This document shows, piece by piece, positions 55,781-64,000 of a DNA stretch of 64,000 bases. The notes below the pieces were generated by a model. It saw only the letters and a program-made list of their open reading frames with translations. It was not told where the DNA came from and searched no databases. This DNA is from Rhizosphaericola mali. Its GTDB lineage: Bacteria > Bacteroidota > Bacteroidia > Chitinophagales > Chitinophagaceae. Numbering within the stretch: position 1 is the stretch's first letter; each line of letters opens with the position of its first letter. Both the position numbers and the translations under genes were made by a program. The stretch lies in assembly GCF_004337365.2 (NCBI RefSeq), contig NZ_CP044016.1:2356001-2420000 (forward strand), read 5' to 3'.

Positions 55781-57217
55781 TTATTTTAAATCATTTAAAT
55801 AATAATCTAAAATCTTAGTACGCATGATATAATCGTATTTAGCTGCCACAAGATTCATATTTGCTTGATCATAATTATTTTTAGTAAGAATATAATCTAC
55901 AGTCGTAAGTACGCCATTTTCAAATTTTATAGTCGCTGCCTTTAGAGAGGTAGTATACTCATTTACTTGTTCAGCCAATTTTTTAAATCCATCAAACGAA
56001 AATTTCATATTGAAATAATCTCTCTCCACAGCTTGACGTAGCTGCACTCTTAATGTTTTAGAAGTATAATCTGCTTGCGCTTGATCTAATTTCGCTTGCT
56101 TAATTTTATTTTTTACTTGAAAACTATTAAAAATAGGAATATTCAAACCTAAAACAACAGAAGTATTAATGTTATTTTTCCATTGACTACCAAAAGAAAT
56201 ATTATGTGAAGCATAAGTAGATTGTGATTCATATACAGGATATTTCTCATTATTAATTAAGGCATAAGAGCCATTCGCAACATCAGACGTACTCAATAAA
56301 GTAGAAGTAGTTGCCACACTTGAGTAATTAGTATATGCGCCACCAGATAACACTAAAGACGGCATTCTTTGACTTTTTATATATTGAATATTCTTAAATG
56401 CACTAGCTAATCTTGCATCCGCAGCTTTTACAATCGCTAATTTAGAAGCTGCAGAGATATAAATATCCTCAATAGATGAGGGATATTCTTTGGGCGAAGT
56501 CATCATTGAAATATCTTCCAAATGAATTGCTGAGTCATAAGCGACATTCATAGTTTGTGCCAATGTCAATTTTGCATTTTCTAAAGCATTTTTTTGCTGC
56601 ACAACCATTAATTCATTCTTAGAATATTGTCCTTTAATATCCGAAAGATCTCCCATACCCACAACACCATTATCAAATTTTACTTGCATTGTCCTTAACT
56701 GCTCAAGCGTTGTCTCCACTTGAGATTTTGCAATAATTAATTGTTCATTAGACGCCAAAACAGAAAGATAATCTAATATTATCTGAAAGGTAAGATTATC
56801 CTTTGCTTGTTGTAATTCTAGTTCTGAAGCTTTATAATCTAAAGCACATTTTTTAATATAATTTTGAATACTAGATCCATTCCATAGTGTTAAACTAGTC
56901 GTCACATTATAATTACCCGAATTGAACGACTGATTCACATAGGAATTCGTATAAATATTAATACTACGTCCATTATATAAAGAATGTCCCAAATAGGCAT
57001 TTAAACTTGGAAAAACATTTGATTTCGCTTGTTCTAATCCGATTTTGGAAGAGGAGGCCAAATAGGATTTAGTCGTTACGTCTGGATTATTTTTTATCGC
57101 GATATCAATACAATTATCCAAACTATAAATATGATTTTTCATTAAAGAATCCTGCGCTTTCAATTGCACAAAACTCATTAAGAAAATAAAAGCAGAAACT
57201 ATAATTTTTTTATACAT
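55781..57217 (-). CDS. TolC-family outer-membrane channel
   Basis: The 478-residue protein has a cleavable signal peptide (VSAFIFLMSFVQLKA). Two outer-membrane-efflux repeats start near NCIDIAIKNNPDVTTKSYLASSSKIGLEQAKSNVFPSL and near SAASKLAIVKAADARLASAFKNIQ. The ending FENGVLTTVDYILTKNNYDQANMNLVAAKYDYIMR is standard. No lipobox is present, unlike the RND-associated channel in this window. It follows the ABC ATPase gene by eight bases, so the pair is an operon and the channel probably serves ABC-driven export. Confidence 0.92.
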   Translation of the reverse strand: MYKKIIVSAFIFLMSFVQLKAQDSLMKNHIYSLDNCIDIAIKNNPDVTTKSYLASSSKIGLEQAKSNVFPSLNAYLGHSLYNGRSINIYTNSYVNQSFNSGNYNVTTSLTLWNGSSIQNYIKKCALDYKASELELQQAKDNLTFQIILDYLSVLASNEQLIIAKSQVETTLEQLRTMQVKFDNGVVGMGDLSDIKGQYSKNELMVVQQKNALENAKLTLAQTMNVAYDSAIHLEDISMMTSPKEYPSSIEDIYISAASKLAIVKAADARLASAFKNIQYIKSQRMPSLVLSGGAYTNYSSVATTSTLLSTSDVANGSYALINNEKYPVYESQSTYASHNISFGSQWKNNINTSVVLGLNIPIFNSFQVKNKIKQAKLDQAQADYTSKTLRVQLRQAVERDYFNMKFSFDGFKKLAEQVNEYTTSLKAATIKFENGVLTTVDYILTKNNYDQANMNLVAAKYDYIMRTKILDYYLNDLK

Positions 57218-57225
57218 TTTGGCTA

Positions 57226-57888
57226 TTAATTTTCAATTCGTCCATCTAAAAGTTGTATAGTTTTATTGGCGTAGGCCGCATTTTTTTCTGAATGAGTCAC
57301 TTGAATAATTGTAACGCCATCTTCATTCAACTTTTTGAAAATCTCCATAATCTCCTCTCCTTGTTTAGAACTAAGATTCCCAGTTGGTTCATCTGCCAAT
57401 ATGAGTTTAGGATTAGTGATTAATGCCCGCGCGATTCCTACCAACTGTTGTTGGCCACCTGACAATTGTGAAGGGAATAGATCTTTTTTTCCAACGATAT
57501 TGAATCGATCTAAAATATCCGCAACAAGTGATTGACGCTCTGCACGCTTGATATTATGATATAGTAAAGGCGTTTCAATATTTTCGTAAACGGTCAATTC
57601 GTCAATCAAATGATACGCTTGAAATACAAAACCTATATTTTCCTTGAAAATGGCTTGGCGTTGCTTTTCTTTCCAACTATACATTTCTTCTCCCATAAAA
57701 CTATAACTTCCTTCATCAGGCAAATCCAACATTCCTAAAATATTCAACAGCGTAGACTTTCCAGAACCAGATGGACCCATGATAGAAATAAAATCACCTT
57801 GTTGAATTTCGAGATGGATATCTTTTAGTAAAAAAATACGATTTCCGCCTTGCTGTACCCATTTGAATATATTCTTAAGTTGTATCAT
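57226..57888 (-). CDS. ABC transporter ATPase, MacB/LolD type
   Basis: The 220-residue cytoplasmic ATPase has Walker A GPSGSGKST (38-46), signature LSGGQQQ (142-148), Walker B LILADEP (162-168), and the switch His in VTHSE near 199. Length and FxAYHLI-type Q-loop fit the MacB/LolD/FtsE group. These ATPases pair with FtsX-like permeases of the mechanotransmission class rather than classic transporters. The permease genes lie upstream on the same strand beyond an alpha/beta hydrolase gene. A promoter and an inverted repeat stand before it. Confidence 0.94.
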   Translation of the reverse strand: MIQLKNIFKWVQQGGNRIFLLKDIHLEIQQGDFISIMGPSGSGKSTLLNILGMLDLPDEGSYSFMGEEMYSWKEKQRQAIFKENIGFVFQAYHLIDELTVYENIETPLLYHNIKRAERQSLVADILDRFNIVGKKDLFPSQLSGGQQQLVGIARALITNPKLILADEPTGNLSSKQGEEIMEIFKKLNEDGVTIIQVTHSEKNAAYANKTIQLLDGRIEN

Positions 57889-57967
57889 TTTAGTATTTTG
57901 AAAATAGTTATTCTACAATGATACCAAAATAACAAACGACTGAAAATCAAACAATTAAAATTATTCT

Positions 57968-57975
57968 CAAAAATA
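57968..57975 (-). promoter_or_regulatory. -7 promoter element for the ABC ATPase-TolC operon
   Basis: On the minus strand the bases read TATTTTTG, matching TAnnTTTG, 79 bases before the ATPase start. An inverted repeat begins four bases further upstream. Confidence 0.45.
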
Positions 57976-57979
57976 AAAA

Positions 57980-58018
57980 ATGTTCATTTCCGTACACTTT
58001 TAGTACAAAAACGAACAT
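57980..58018. promoter_or_regulatory. 16-bp imperfect inverted repeat, probable operator of the ABC export operon
   Basis: ATGTTCATTTCCGTAC (57980-57995) and GTACAAAAACGAACAT (58003-58018) pair at 13 of 16 positions around a seven-base spacer. The outer TGTTC/GAACA and inner GTAC parts are exact. It overlaps the expected -33 region of the predicted promoter, where a dimeric regulator would act. No regulator gene is nearby in the window. Confidence 0.5.
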
Positions 58019-58056
58019 TTCACTATAGATAATGAGCTGTTATAAAATAACAAATC

Positions 58057-58932
58057 TCAATTTTTAAATCGAAGGTTTTGAATCCATTTAATAGCGGCAA
58101 CCATTGGTTGTTTTGAATTTGAAAAAGCAGTATTGTGTCCTAATGACGGGAATAATAAATATTCATAGTGCTTATTTTTCTTTTTAAGCGAATTGAGATG
58201 CTCGATTGATAGCTGCACTGGCACTTGAATATCTTTTCCTCCGAAAATCCATAGACCAAAAATATTTAATTGCGATAGGGATTTGCAAGGATCCGTATCT
58301 ACAAAATTATATTTATCCGCATCATTAAATATATGCTGACGAACCTCAGTCTCAGTATGCTCATTCCAAAAATTAAGATTTCCATTTGTATAAAATTGAA
58401 ATCTTAATTGTTTGCGAGCGGTTATAAGTGGACCACTAAAAATAACAACAAATCGTACTTGCTTATTTTTTTGAGCAATTAATGGGATAATAAATCCAGC
58501 TTGACTACAACCGAGCAATCCAACATTAAAACAGGTTCTATTTATATATTTTTTTAAAGTGTCTATTGCAATGCTTCCATCAGAAGCCAGCAAATGTAGA
58601 TTTGCAGAATCAATATTATTCGTTCCAACTTCAGGACCTGCGTAAATGCCACCAGATCGTCCGACACCTCGTTTATCATAGGTTAATACGGCAATTCCTT
58701 CGTTAGCCAAAAGTGTTGCAAAATCTGTCATTCTTTTTTCTTGACCAGATCCATGAATCAGCACAACAGCGGCATAATATTTCTTTGGAATAAATATTGA
58801 TCCCGATAAAGTATCATCTTGATTCACAATTTGTATATCTTTTATAGTTATATCGGTAGATTGACCAAATACTGCACCATGAAGAAAAATGGAAAATAGT
58901 ATAAATAATATAATTTTAGAATAAGGTTTCAT
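58057..58932 (-). CDS. secreted alpha/beta hydrolase
   Basis: The 291-residue protein has a signal peptide (LFILFSIFLHGAVFG). The oxyanion-side motif is VVLIHGSGQEKRM and DKRGVGRSGG is typical. The nucleophile elbow is GCSQA (Ser143), so the usual final Gly is Ala. A late FPSLGHNTAF provides the His. This is the serine-hydrolase group that includes acyl-peptide and ester hydrolases. The substrate is unknown. It sits between the permease genes and the ATPase-TolC pair on the same strand, 55 bases from the permease, and may modify or detoxify the exported compound. Confidence 0.85.
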   Translation of the reverse strand: MKPYSKIILFILFSIFLHGAVFGQSTDITIKDIQIVNQDDTLSGSIFIPKKYYAAVVLIHGSGQEKRMTDFATLLANEGIAVLTYDKRGVGRSGGIYAGPEVGTNNIDSANLHLLASDGSIAIDTLKKYINRTCFNVGLLGCSQAGFIIPLIAQKNKQVRFVVIFSGPLITARKQLRFQFYTNGNLNFWNEHTETEVRQHIFNDADKYNFVDTDPCKSLSQLNIFGLWIFGGKDIQVPVQLSIEHLNSLKKKNKHYEYLLFPSLGHNTAFSNSKQPMVAAIKWIQNLRFKN

Positions 58933-58987
58933 GTATCTATTTTTTAGTACTCTAGACTTAGACGATTATTCTATTAAATAGGTTACC

Positions 58988-61354
58988 TTATTCAGATCGT
59001 AGATTGTTTACAGGATTTACCTTTACAGCAGTCAACACTTTCGAACTGATAGCCAAAACAGCAATGGCAATCGCAATGAAAACACCTACTATAAACATAC
59101 TGGGAGTAATACTTGTTCGATAATCAAATGGAGCCAACCAATCTCGTATCAAAATGATCGAAATCGGAATTGAAACTATGAGTGAGAAAACAATCAACCA
59201 TAAAAATTCTTTTACAAATTGATTCCATAATACGAAAACTGAGGCACCTAGCACTTTTCGGATACCGATTTCTTTACGTTTTTGTTCGACTGCGTAAGAA
59301 GACAAACCAAACAATCCAAGTACGGCAATAAATATAGCCAAAATAGAAAATATACTGATAAATTTAGCATTGCGTTCAATCTCTATAAATGCTTGTTGGT
59401 ACGAGGTATCGACAAATAACAAATTGGGTGCACCCGAACTATAATCTTTGGTAATCTTAGTTATCTGTTGCAATACAGAAGTCGTCGACGGACCATATTT
59501 CAACCGCATCGTAATATACGTACCCTCCCCTTTATCCAAAAAGAAAACACTAGGTTCTATTTTTCCGAAAGGACTATTCATCATGGGATTTTTGACGATA
59601 CCTATAATTGTGTAATCCACGTCCTGAAAACGAATACGATGACCTATCTGCGCCTCTTTTCCAATATAATTAGCCGCGGCAACATTTAGAATAATAGCAG
59701 CACTATCACTCGGATGATTTACACCAAAATTACGTCCCTTGACAAATTGCCACCCAACAGTATTAGCAAAATCTGGCGAAACATCCGTTGTACCAAAAAT
59801 AGCATTAGAATTATCACGTCCACCATCCCAATTAAATCCACCACGTCCAACTCGTACTTGAAATACTGGCGCAGTCGCAATCGCAACATTTTCCACACTG
59901 TTACTACTCAATAATGCAGTTCTATAAGCAGAAAAATGTTTTACTAAAGAAGTATCTTTTGTATTGAAATATACTAACCTATTGGTATCGTAACCTAACG
60001 GTCGGTCTTTTACATAGTTGATCTGACGCCAAACTAGAATCGTCATAAAAATCAAAACAGTGGCAATAAAAAATTGACAGACAATCAAGGATTTTCTTAA
60101 ATAATTTTTTCTATCAATTGATAGTTGTCCTTTTAAAACTTTAGCAGGTTGAAAAGAAGACAAATAAAAAGCCGGATACAAACCGCCTAACATACCAACA
60201 AGCAATAAAACCAACAAATACAATCCTATGAATTGAAGGATTGGAAAATCTAATACCAAACTACTTGCAGTAAGTTTTCTGAAAATAGGTAATCCTGCGA
60301 GAGCCAATATTAATGCAATCATTCCAGAGATAAGAACAAACAAAAAAGACTCTACTAAAAACTGATAAACCAAAGAGGAACGTCCAGCGCCTATTGCTTT
60401 TCTAACACCAACTTCTATCGATCGACTCGCATTTTGTGCAGTTGCTAGATTTACAAAATTGGTTATTGCTAAAAGTAAAACGCCAATACCTATGGCGATA
60501 AACAATCGTACCGTATCTATCAGACCACCTGTATTTTTACCATTTTTAAATTCATTATGCAAATACCAGCGAGACATCGGGTAGATAAATACTTCAGGTT
60601 TTATGTCCGTTTCGTGTGGTGCCGCAATATCCTTAATCTTAGCTGATATTTGGTCAAATGTATTGGTGGGATTCGTTCGTACGAACAAGGAAAAATAATT
60701 AAGGTTCCACATTTGTAACAACCTTTCTTTATCATATGGTAAAGAACTATAAAAAATATCAATCGGTGCGATATATAGTATATTATTATAAAAAGAAGTT
60801 TGCGTAGAAAAATTTTCAAAAACGCCAGCTACAGACAAAATATCTTTTCCATTCAAGGTTATTGGTTTACCAATTGGATCATCCATCCCGAATAGACTTT
60901 TGGCTAAAGAAGCCGCAATCAGAATATCCTTCTCACCTATTACGGAATTACCATTTAACATTTTCGGTTGAAAGATCTTTATGAAATCCTTCTCTGCAAA
61001 TACACCATTTCCTTCGATCTTTATTTGTTTATTTGCTAAAACATTCATTGATGGATGTGTCGCCAATGCTACATTTTGGAAATAGTTGCCATACTGAGTC
61101 CTTAATGTACTTGCAAACGGAGGCGAACAGATCGGATCCGTTTGTTTATCTCCACTATAAGTTCCGGTCACCATTACTTGACCAATTGTACTATATTTTT
61201 CGAAATCCTTATTAAACTGAAACGCATCCCAAGTCCACAATGCAATAATCAATACTACAGCCAAACCAAACGACAAACCGATAATATTGAGTAACGCATA
61301 TTGCTTGTTACGAATAAGATTTCGAAAAGCTATTTGGATGTAATTTTTAAACAT
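58988..61354 (-). CDS. ABC transporter permease, MacB/FtsX type (array member 1)
   Basis: This 788-residue protein starts with an N-terminal span (YALLNIIGLSFGLAVVLIIALWTW). It has a MacB-type periplasmic domain (about 45-270) and an FtsX-like three-span block (about 280-420). A further periplasmic domain (about 450-660) and a C-terminal FtsX block (KFISIFSILAIFIAVLGLFGLSSYAVEQKRKEIGIRKVLGAS) follow. The tail is NPVNNLRSE. These eight-span duplicated permeases occur mainly in Bacteroidota. They work with a MacB-like ATPase, and known relatives export peptides or lipid-like toxins. The neighbour upstream starts 12 bases away and is a paralogue. Confidence 0.92.
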   Translation of the reverse strand: MFKNYIQIAFRNLIRNKQYALLNIIGLSFGLAVVLIIALWTWDAFQFNKDFEKYSTIGQVMVTGTYSGDKQTDPICSPPFASTLRTQYGNYFQNVALATHPSMNVLANKQIKIEGNGVFAEKDFIKIFQPKMLNGNSVIGEKDILIAASLAKSLFGMDDPIGKPITLNGKDILSVAGVFENFSTQTSFYNNILYIAPIDIFYSSLPYDKERLLQMWNLNYFSLFVRTNPTNTFDQISAKIKDIAAPHETDIKPEVFIYPMSRWYLHNEFKNGKNTGGLIDTVRLFIAIGIGVLLLAITNFVNLATAQNASRSIEVGVRKAIGAGRSSLVYQFLVESFLFVLISGMIALILALAGLPIFRKLTASSLVLDFPILQFIGLYLLVLLLVGMLGGLYPAFYLSSFQPAKVLKGQLSIDRKNYLRKSLIVCQFFIATVLIFMTILVWRQINYVKDRPLGYDTNRLVYFNTKDTSLVKHFSAYRTALLSSNSVENVAIATAPVFQVRVGRGGFNWDGGRDNSNAIFGTTDVSPDFANTVGWQFVKGRNFGVNHPSDSAAIILNVAAANYIGKEAQIGHRIRFQDVDYTIIGIVKNPMMNSPFGKIEPSVFFLDKGEGTYITMRLKYGPSTTSVLQQITKITKDYSSGAPNLLFVDTSYQQAFIEIERNAKFISIFSILAIFIAVLGLFGLSSYAVEQKRKEIGIRKVLGASVFVLWNQFVKEFLWLIVFSLIVSIPISIILIRDWLAPFDYRTSITPSMFIVGVFIAIAIAVLAISSKVLTAVKVNPVNNLRSE

Positions 61355-61396
61355 GACTATTGTATTTTATTCTGAGCGAAGACTGTTTACAGGATT
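61323..61396. repeat. direct repeat copy A at a permease gene junction
   Basis: This 74-base segment spans the 5' end of one permease gene, the 12-base gap and the 3' end of the next. It matches copy B (63771-63844) at 72 of 74 bases by direct reading. Confidence 0.85.
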
Positions 61397-63802
61397 GGTG
61401 ATAGCAGATTTCCATGTTTGAACAGCCACAGTACTAACAGCTACTAATATTATCAAAAGACCAGCCGAAGCAAATATCCACCATTCCAAATGAATCCTAT
61501 AGGCATAATTATTTAACCAATTCTTCAATAATACATACCCAATTGGAGATGCAAGCATTATTGCAATTATCAACAATTTTAAATATTCAAATGAAAACAA
61601 CTTCACAATAGATAAATTCGAGCCACCCAATACCTTTCTAATACCGATTTCTTTAGTTCGTTGCACTAATGATTGCACCACCAAACCAAAAACTCCCATA
61701 GTTGCTAATACTATACTCAAAATACTAAAGTAAATAAATACTTTTTGTAGTGTACTCTCTACCTTATACTGTGCGTCTAATAAATTACTTACTTCTCTAA
61801 TCTCTATAGGTTTATTGGGGAAAAAATGAAGCCAAACAGAATGAATATATTTTTCTGCGTTCCGTTGATGGCCCGGTTTTACACGTATTAATAAACCTCC
61901 GACTTTTATATCTCGGTCTGCAATAATAAAAAGTGGTTGCATTGTTTTTTTCAGAGATTCGTTATTTATATCTCCTACAATTCCGACTGGAGTTGTGCCT
62001 AATTTTGTAAGTGATTTTCCTAACTGAGTTATATCTAATTTATTTGCAGTATACCCAGTAATGAGGGAGGATTGTTGACGACTCTTTTGCATATATCCCG
62101 CAGAATCCATACCCATTAAGGAGTCATAGGCAACTATATCCATAGAATAATCCCGACTTAACAACCTGCCTTTTTGTAGTTTCAATCCTAATGTCTTGGC
62201 TAGATCTATATCACCTTTGATATAATTTATTGTGATATTATTTTGAGGATTATTGGGATCCGCCACTTCATTTGACATAAAACCTGCGCCATAAGAAGGC
62301 AACCAAGATGTTAAGGCAACACTTTCAACGTTAGGATTCTGCAATAGTTGATTTTTAAGTGCATCTGCATGATTACCAAAGGATGTAAAGTCTATGGCTA
62401 GTAGATTATTTTTATCAAACCCTAAGGATTTATTTTTCAAAAAACTGGATTGTTTCCATATCACAATCAAGGAAATTAGAACTAATATCGATAATGAAAA
62501 CTGAACAATAACTAAGCTTTTACTTACAAATGTCTGTAGCGAAAATTTGCCAGAAATCACCCTATCATTCTTTATAATTGAATAATTAATTTTGGATAAA
62601 GCCCAAGCTGGATATGCACCTATTAAAATACTAATTATAAATATTATAAAAATTGCACTTGCAAATAGATACCATTGAGAAAAAAATGTAATCTGCATCG
62701 ACCGCCCCATCAAATTTCCTAAATAAGGTAAAGACATTACATATATTATAAAGGCTAGCAATAAGGATACTGAAAAATATAATAGTGATTCTGTAATGAA
62801 AACATATGCGATTTGTCTTTTTTGAGCACCTAATATCCGGCGCACGCCCATTTCTTTTAGTCTTTTAGTGGCTTTAGCCATTCCGAGGTTTATATAGTTG
62901 ACAGCAGCAATGACTAATATTAGTCCCGCAATTAATGAAAAAATTACAATACTTTGATAACTGCCTTTAGGTGTATTGGAATTGGAGAATTCAGAATGTA
63001 AATAAATATCTTTAAGTGGCTGCAATTCTATTTGATATGGATTTTTAACCTTAACAAAATTGCGGTACCATAAATTAAATTTATTTGTAAATGTCAGAGG
63101 ATTACTTCCTGCGTGTAATAAGACAAAGTGCTGAACGAAAGTACCCGACTGATTATTTTGCAACACACCATTATAGGGTAAATTTATTTGTATAATATCT
63201 GCATGAAAAATACTATTTTGTGGCGAATTATCAACTACGCCTGTTATAATTCTTGGATGATCTTTATCCTCATATGCATCTACACCATATATAATTTTTC
63301 CAATAACATTCTGATTTGGAAAATAGGTATCTTTAAACTTTTTAGAGATAATCACATTTGGCATATTGTCGTCAATCAAAAATTTCTTTGGATTACCTTC
63401 AAGCACTTGAAAATTTAATAAATGCCACATCGTGGTATCAGCGTCTAATACATTGACATTGATCGCATCACTTGTATTTTCTGATAATTTTAATTGACGC
63501 TTTGAAGTAATGATCCTTGATACACTACTCACCTCAGGATATTTTTGAAATTCGTTCTCCAAACCTACGAAAGAAACGTCCATTTTGTTATACATTCCTT
63601 CTCCCATTTTATTTATAGTATTCACCCTATAAATATTATCCGATTTTTTCCAACTGCGATCAAATGAAAGATCATTTAACACTATAGTTAATAAAAACAA
63701 ACAAGTCGTTAATGCCACAGTCAGACCAATAATATTAATGAAGGAAAAAACCTTATCTCGTTGAAAACTACGAAAAGCAATTTGGATGTAATTTTTAAAC
63801 AT
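61367..63802 (-). CDS. ABC transporter permease, MacB/FtsX type (array member 2)
   Basis: This 811-residue paralogue of the downstream permease starts with MFKNYIQIAFRSFQRDKVFSFINIIGLTVALTTCLFLL. The MacB-type periplasmic domain and the two FtsX blocks (NYINLGMAKATKRLKEMGVRRILGAQKRQ and GVFGLVVQSLVQRTKEIGIRKVLGGSNLS) follow. The tail is NPVNSLRSE. The paralogues share first ten residues and last residues but differ greatly inside, as expected if the periplasmic parts see different cargo. It is separated by 12 bases from array member 1 and by 12 from array member 3. Confidence 0.92.
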   Translation of the reverse strand: MFKNYIQIAFRSFQRDKVFSFINIIGLTVALTTCLFLLTIVLNDLSFDRSWKKSDNIYRVNTINKMGEGMYNKMDVSFVGLENEFQKYPEVSSVSRIITSKRQLKLSENTSDAINVNVLDADTTMWHLLNFQVLEGNPKKFLIDDNMPNVIISKKFKDTYFPNQNVIGKIIYGVDAYEDKDHPRIITGVVDNSPQNSIFHADIIQINLPYNGVLQNNQSGTFVQHFVLLHAGSNPLTFTNKFNLWYRNFVKVKNPYQIELQPLKDIYLHSEFSNSNTPKGSYQSIVIFSLIAGLILVIAAVNYINLGMAKATKRLKEMGVRRILGAQKRQIAYVFITESLLYFSVSLLLAFIIYVMSLPYLGNLMGRSMQITFFSQWYLFASAIFIIFIISILIGAYPAWALSKINYSIIKNDRVISGKFSLQTFVSKSLVIVQFSLSILVLISLIVIWKQSSFLKNKSLGFDKNNLLAIDFTSFGNHADALKNQLLQNPNVESVALTSWLPSYGAGFMSNEVADPNNPQNNITINYIKGDIDLAKTLGLKLQKGRLLSRDYSMDIVAYDSLMGMDSAGYMQKSRQQSSLITGYTANKLDITQLGKSLTKLGTTPVGIVGDINNESLKKTMQPLFIIADRDIKVGGLLIRVKPGHQRNAEKYIHSVWLHFFPNKPIEIREVSNLLDAQYKVESTLQKVFIYFSILSIVLATMGVFGLVVQSLVQRTKEIGIRKVLGGSNLSIVKLFSFEYLKLLIIAIMLASPIGYVLLKNWLNNYAYRIHLEWWIFASAGLLIILVAVSTVAVQTWKSAITNPVNSLRSE

Positions 63803-63844
63803 GACTATTCTATTTTATTCTGAGCGAAGACTGTTTACAGGATT
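63771..63844. repeat. direct repeat copy B at a permease gene junction
   Basis: This is the second copy of the 74-base junction repeat described at 61323-61396, with two differing bases. Confidence 0.85.
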
Positions 63845-64000
63845 AGCTGTTGCTGATCGATATACCTGAAAACTCATTATAATTGAACTTACAAATATTA
63901 ATATCAAACCCACAAAAGCAAAAATCTCCCAATTTAAATCAATTTTATAAGCAAAAAAATCCAACCATTTACTAGAAAGCCACCATGCAATAGGAAAGGC
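63815..64000 (-). CDS. ABC transporter permease, MacB/FtsX type (array member 3, truncated by window edge)
   Basis: Only the last 61 codons are inside the window. Translated on the minus strand they read AFPIAWWLSSKWLDFFAYKI, then LNWEIFAFVGLILIFVSSII, and end NPVNSLRSE. This is the final FtsX span and tail of a third permease paralogue. Its stop lies 12 bases before the start of array member 2, with the same spacing and near-identical bases as the next junction. The full gene and possible further members lie beyond the right edge. Confidence 0.85.
   Translation of the reverse strand, partial: AFPIAWWLSSKWLDFFAYKIDLNWEIFAFVGLILIFVSSIIMSFQVYRSATANPVNSLRSE

Noticed and set aside
58034-58048. 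Palindrome TGTTAT-AAA-ATAACA after the alpha/beta hydrolase
   Set aside because: Six base pairs of A/T-rich sequence with a three-base loop; too weak to call a terminator or operator.
1-64000. CRISPR arrays, tRNA or rRNA genes, phage or insertion sequences
   Set aside because: No regularly spaced repeats, transposase, integrase or RNA-gene signatures were seen on either strand.

Overview
The window looks like chromosomal DNA of a low-GC member of the Bacteroidota, most likely Chitinophagaceae-like. Three lines of evidence support this. (1) Secreted proteins end in type IX secretion (T9SS) sorting domains of both kinds: type B in the truncated gene at the left edge and at 21731-23749, type A at 18578-18997. 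(2) Many genes sit behind the Bacteroidota -7 promoter element TAnnTTTG. (3) The protein set is typical: fused SecDF, a long SecA with a zinc tail, DUF3667, and lipoproteins with short N-terminal lipoboxes. I see no rRNA, tRNA, CRISPR array, transposase or phage gene. Coding density is high and no gene-free stretch exceeds 300 bases; the longest, 27197-27474, holds the divergent secA/atpG promoters.

Layout. 1-2537: C-terminal part of a large PKD-repeat surface protein. 2566-6366: surface-polysaccharide genes (three glycosyltransferases and a short NAD-dependent epimerase-like protein). 6363-9416: OmpA-like lipoprotein, a small repeat protein, sucC and a Nudix hydrolase. 9455-15499: lon, rsmE, a lipoprotein L,D-transpeptidase and a zinc alcohol dehydrogenase. 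15551-18997: GT9 glycosyltransferase, a frameshifted acetyltransferase, a small membrane protein, a nucleotidyltransferase and a tiny T9SS-tagged protein. 19101-23749: glmM, a cysteine desulfurase and a LamG/T9SS surface protein. 23828-37933: secA, atpG, an RluA-type pseudouridine synthase, a DUF3667 protein, scpB, an M1 peptidase, an FKBP lipoprotein and secDF. 38030-46013: a secreted unknown, a complete RND efflux pump (adaptor, permease, outer-membrane channel) and a CPA1 sodium/proton antiporter. 46095-48962: a small unknown, a GtrA-like protein and rpsA.

49053-55650 is the metabolic centrepiece: seven same-strand, tightly packed genes that fit a complete non-phosphorylating L-fucose (or closely related sugar) route. 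They encode a FucP-type importer, a mutarotase, a sugar dehydrogenase, a lactonase, a UxaA-family dehydratase, a 2-keto-3-deoxy-acid dehydrogenase and an FAH-family diketo-acid hydrolase. Together they would convert the sugar to pyruvate and lactate with two NAD(P)H-forming steps and no kinase or aldolase. No regulator is in the operon.

55781-64000 is an export region: a TolC-like channel, a MacB/LolD-type ATPase, an alpha/beta hydrolase and a tandem array of at least three MacB/FtsX-type permeases whose junctions are near-identical direct repeats. A strong inverted repeat lies just upstream of a predicted promoter for the ATPase-TolC pair. No periplasmic adaptor gene is visible, and the array runs off the right edge.

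Most intergenic spaces between convergent genes hold strong hairpin terminators. Three convergent pairs instead share a four-base stop overlap and have no terminator at all.
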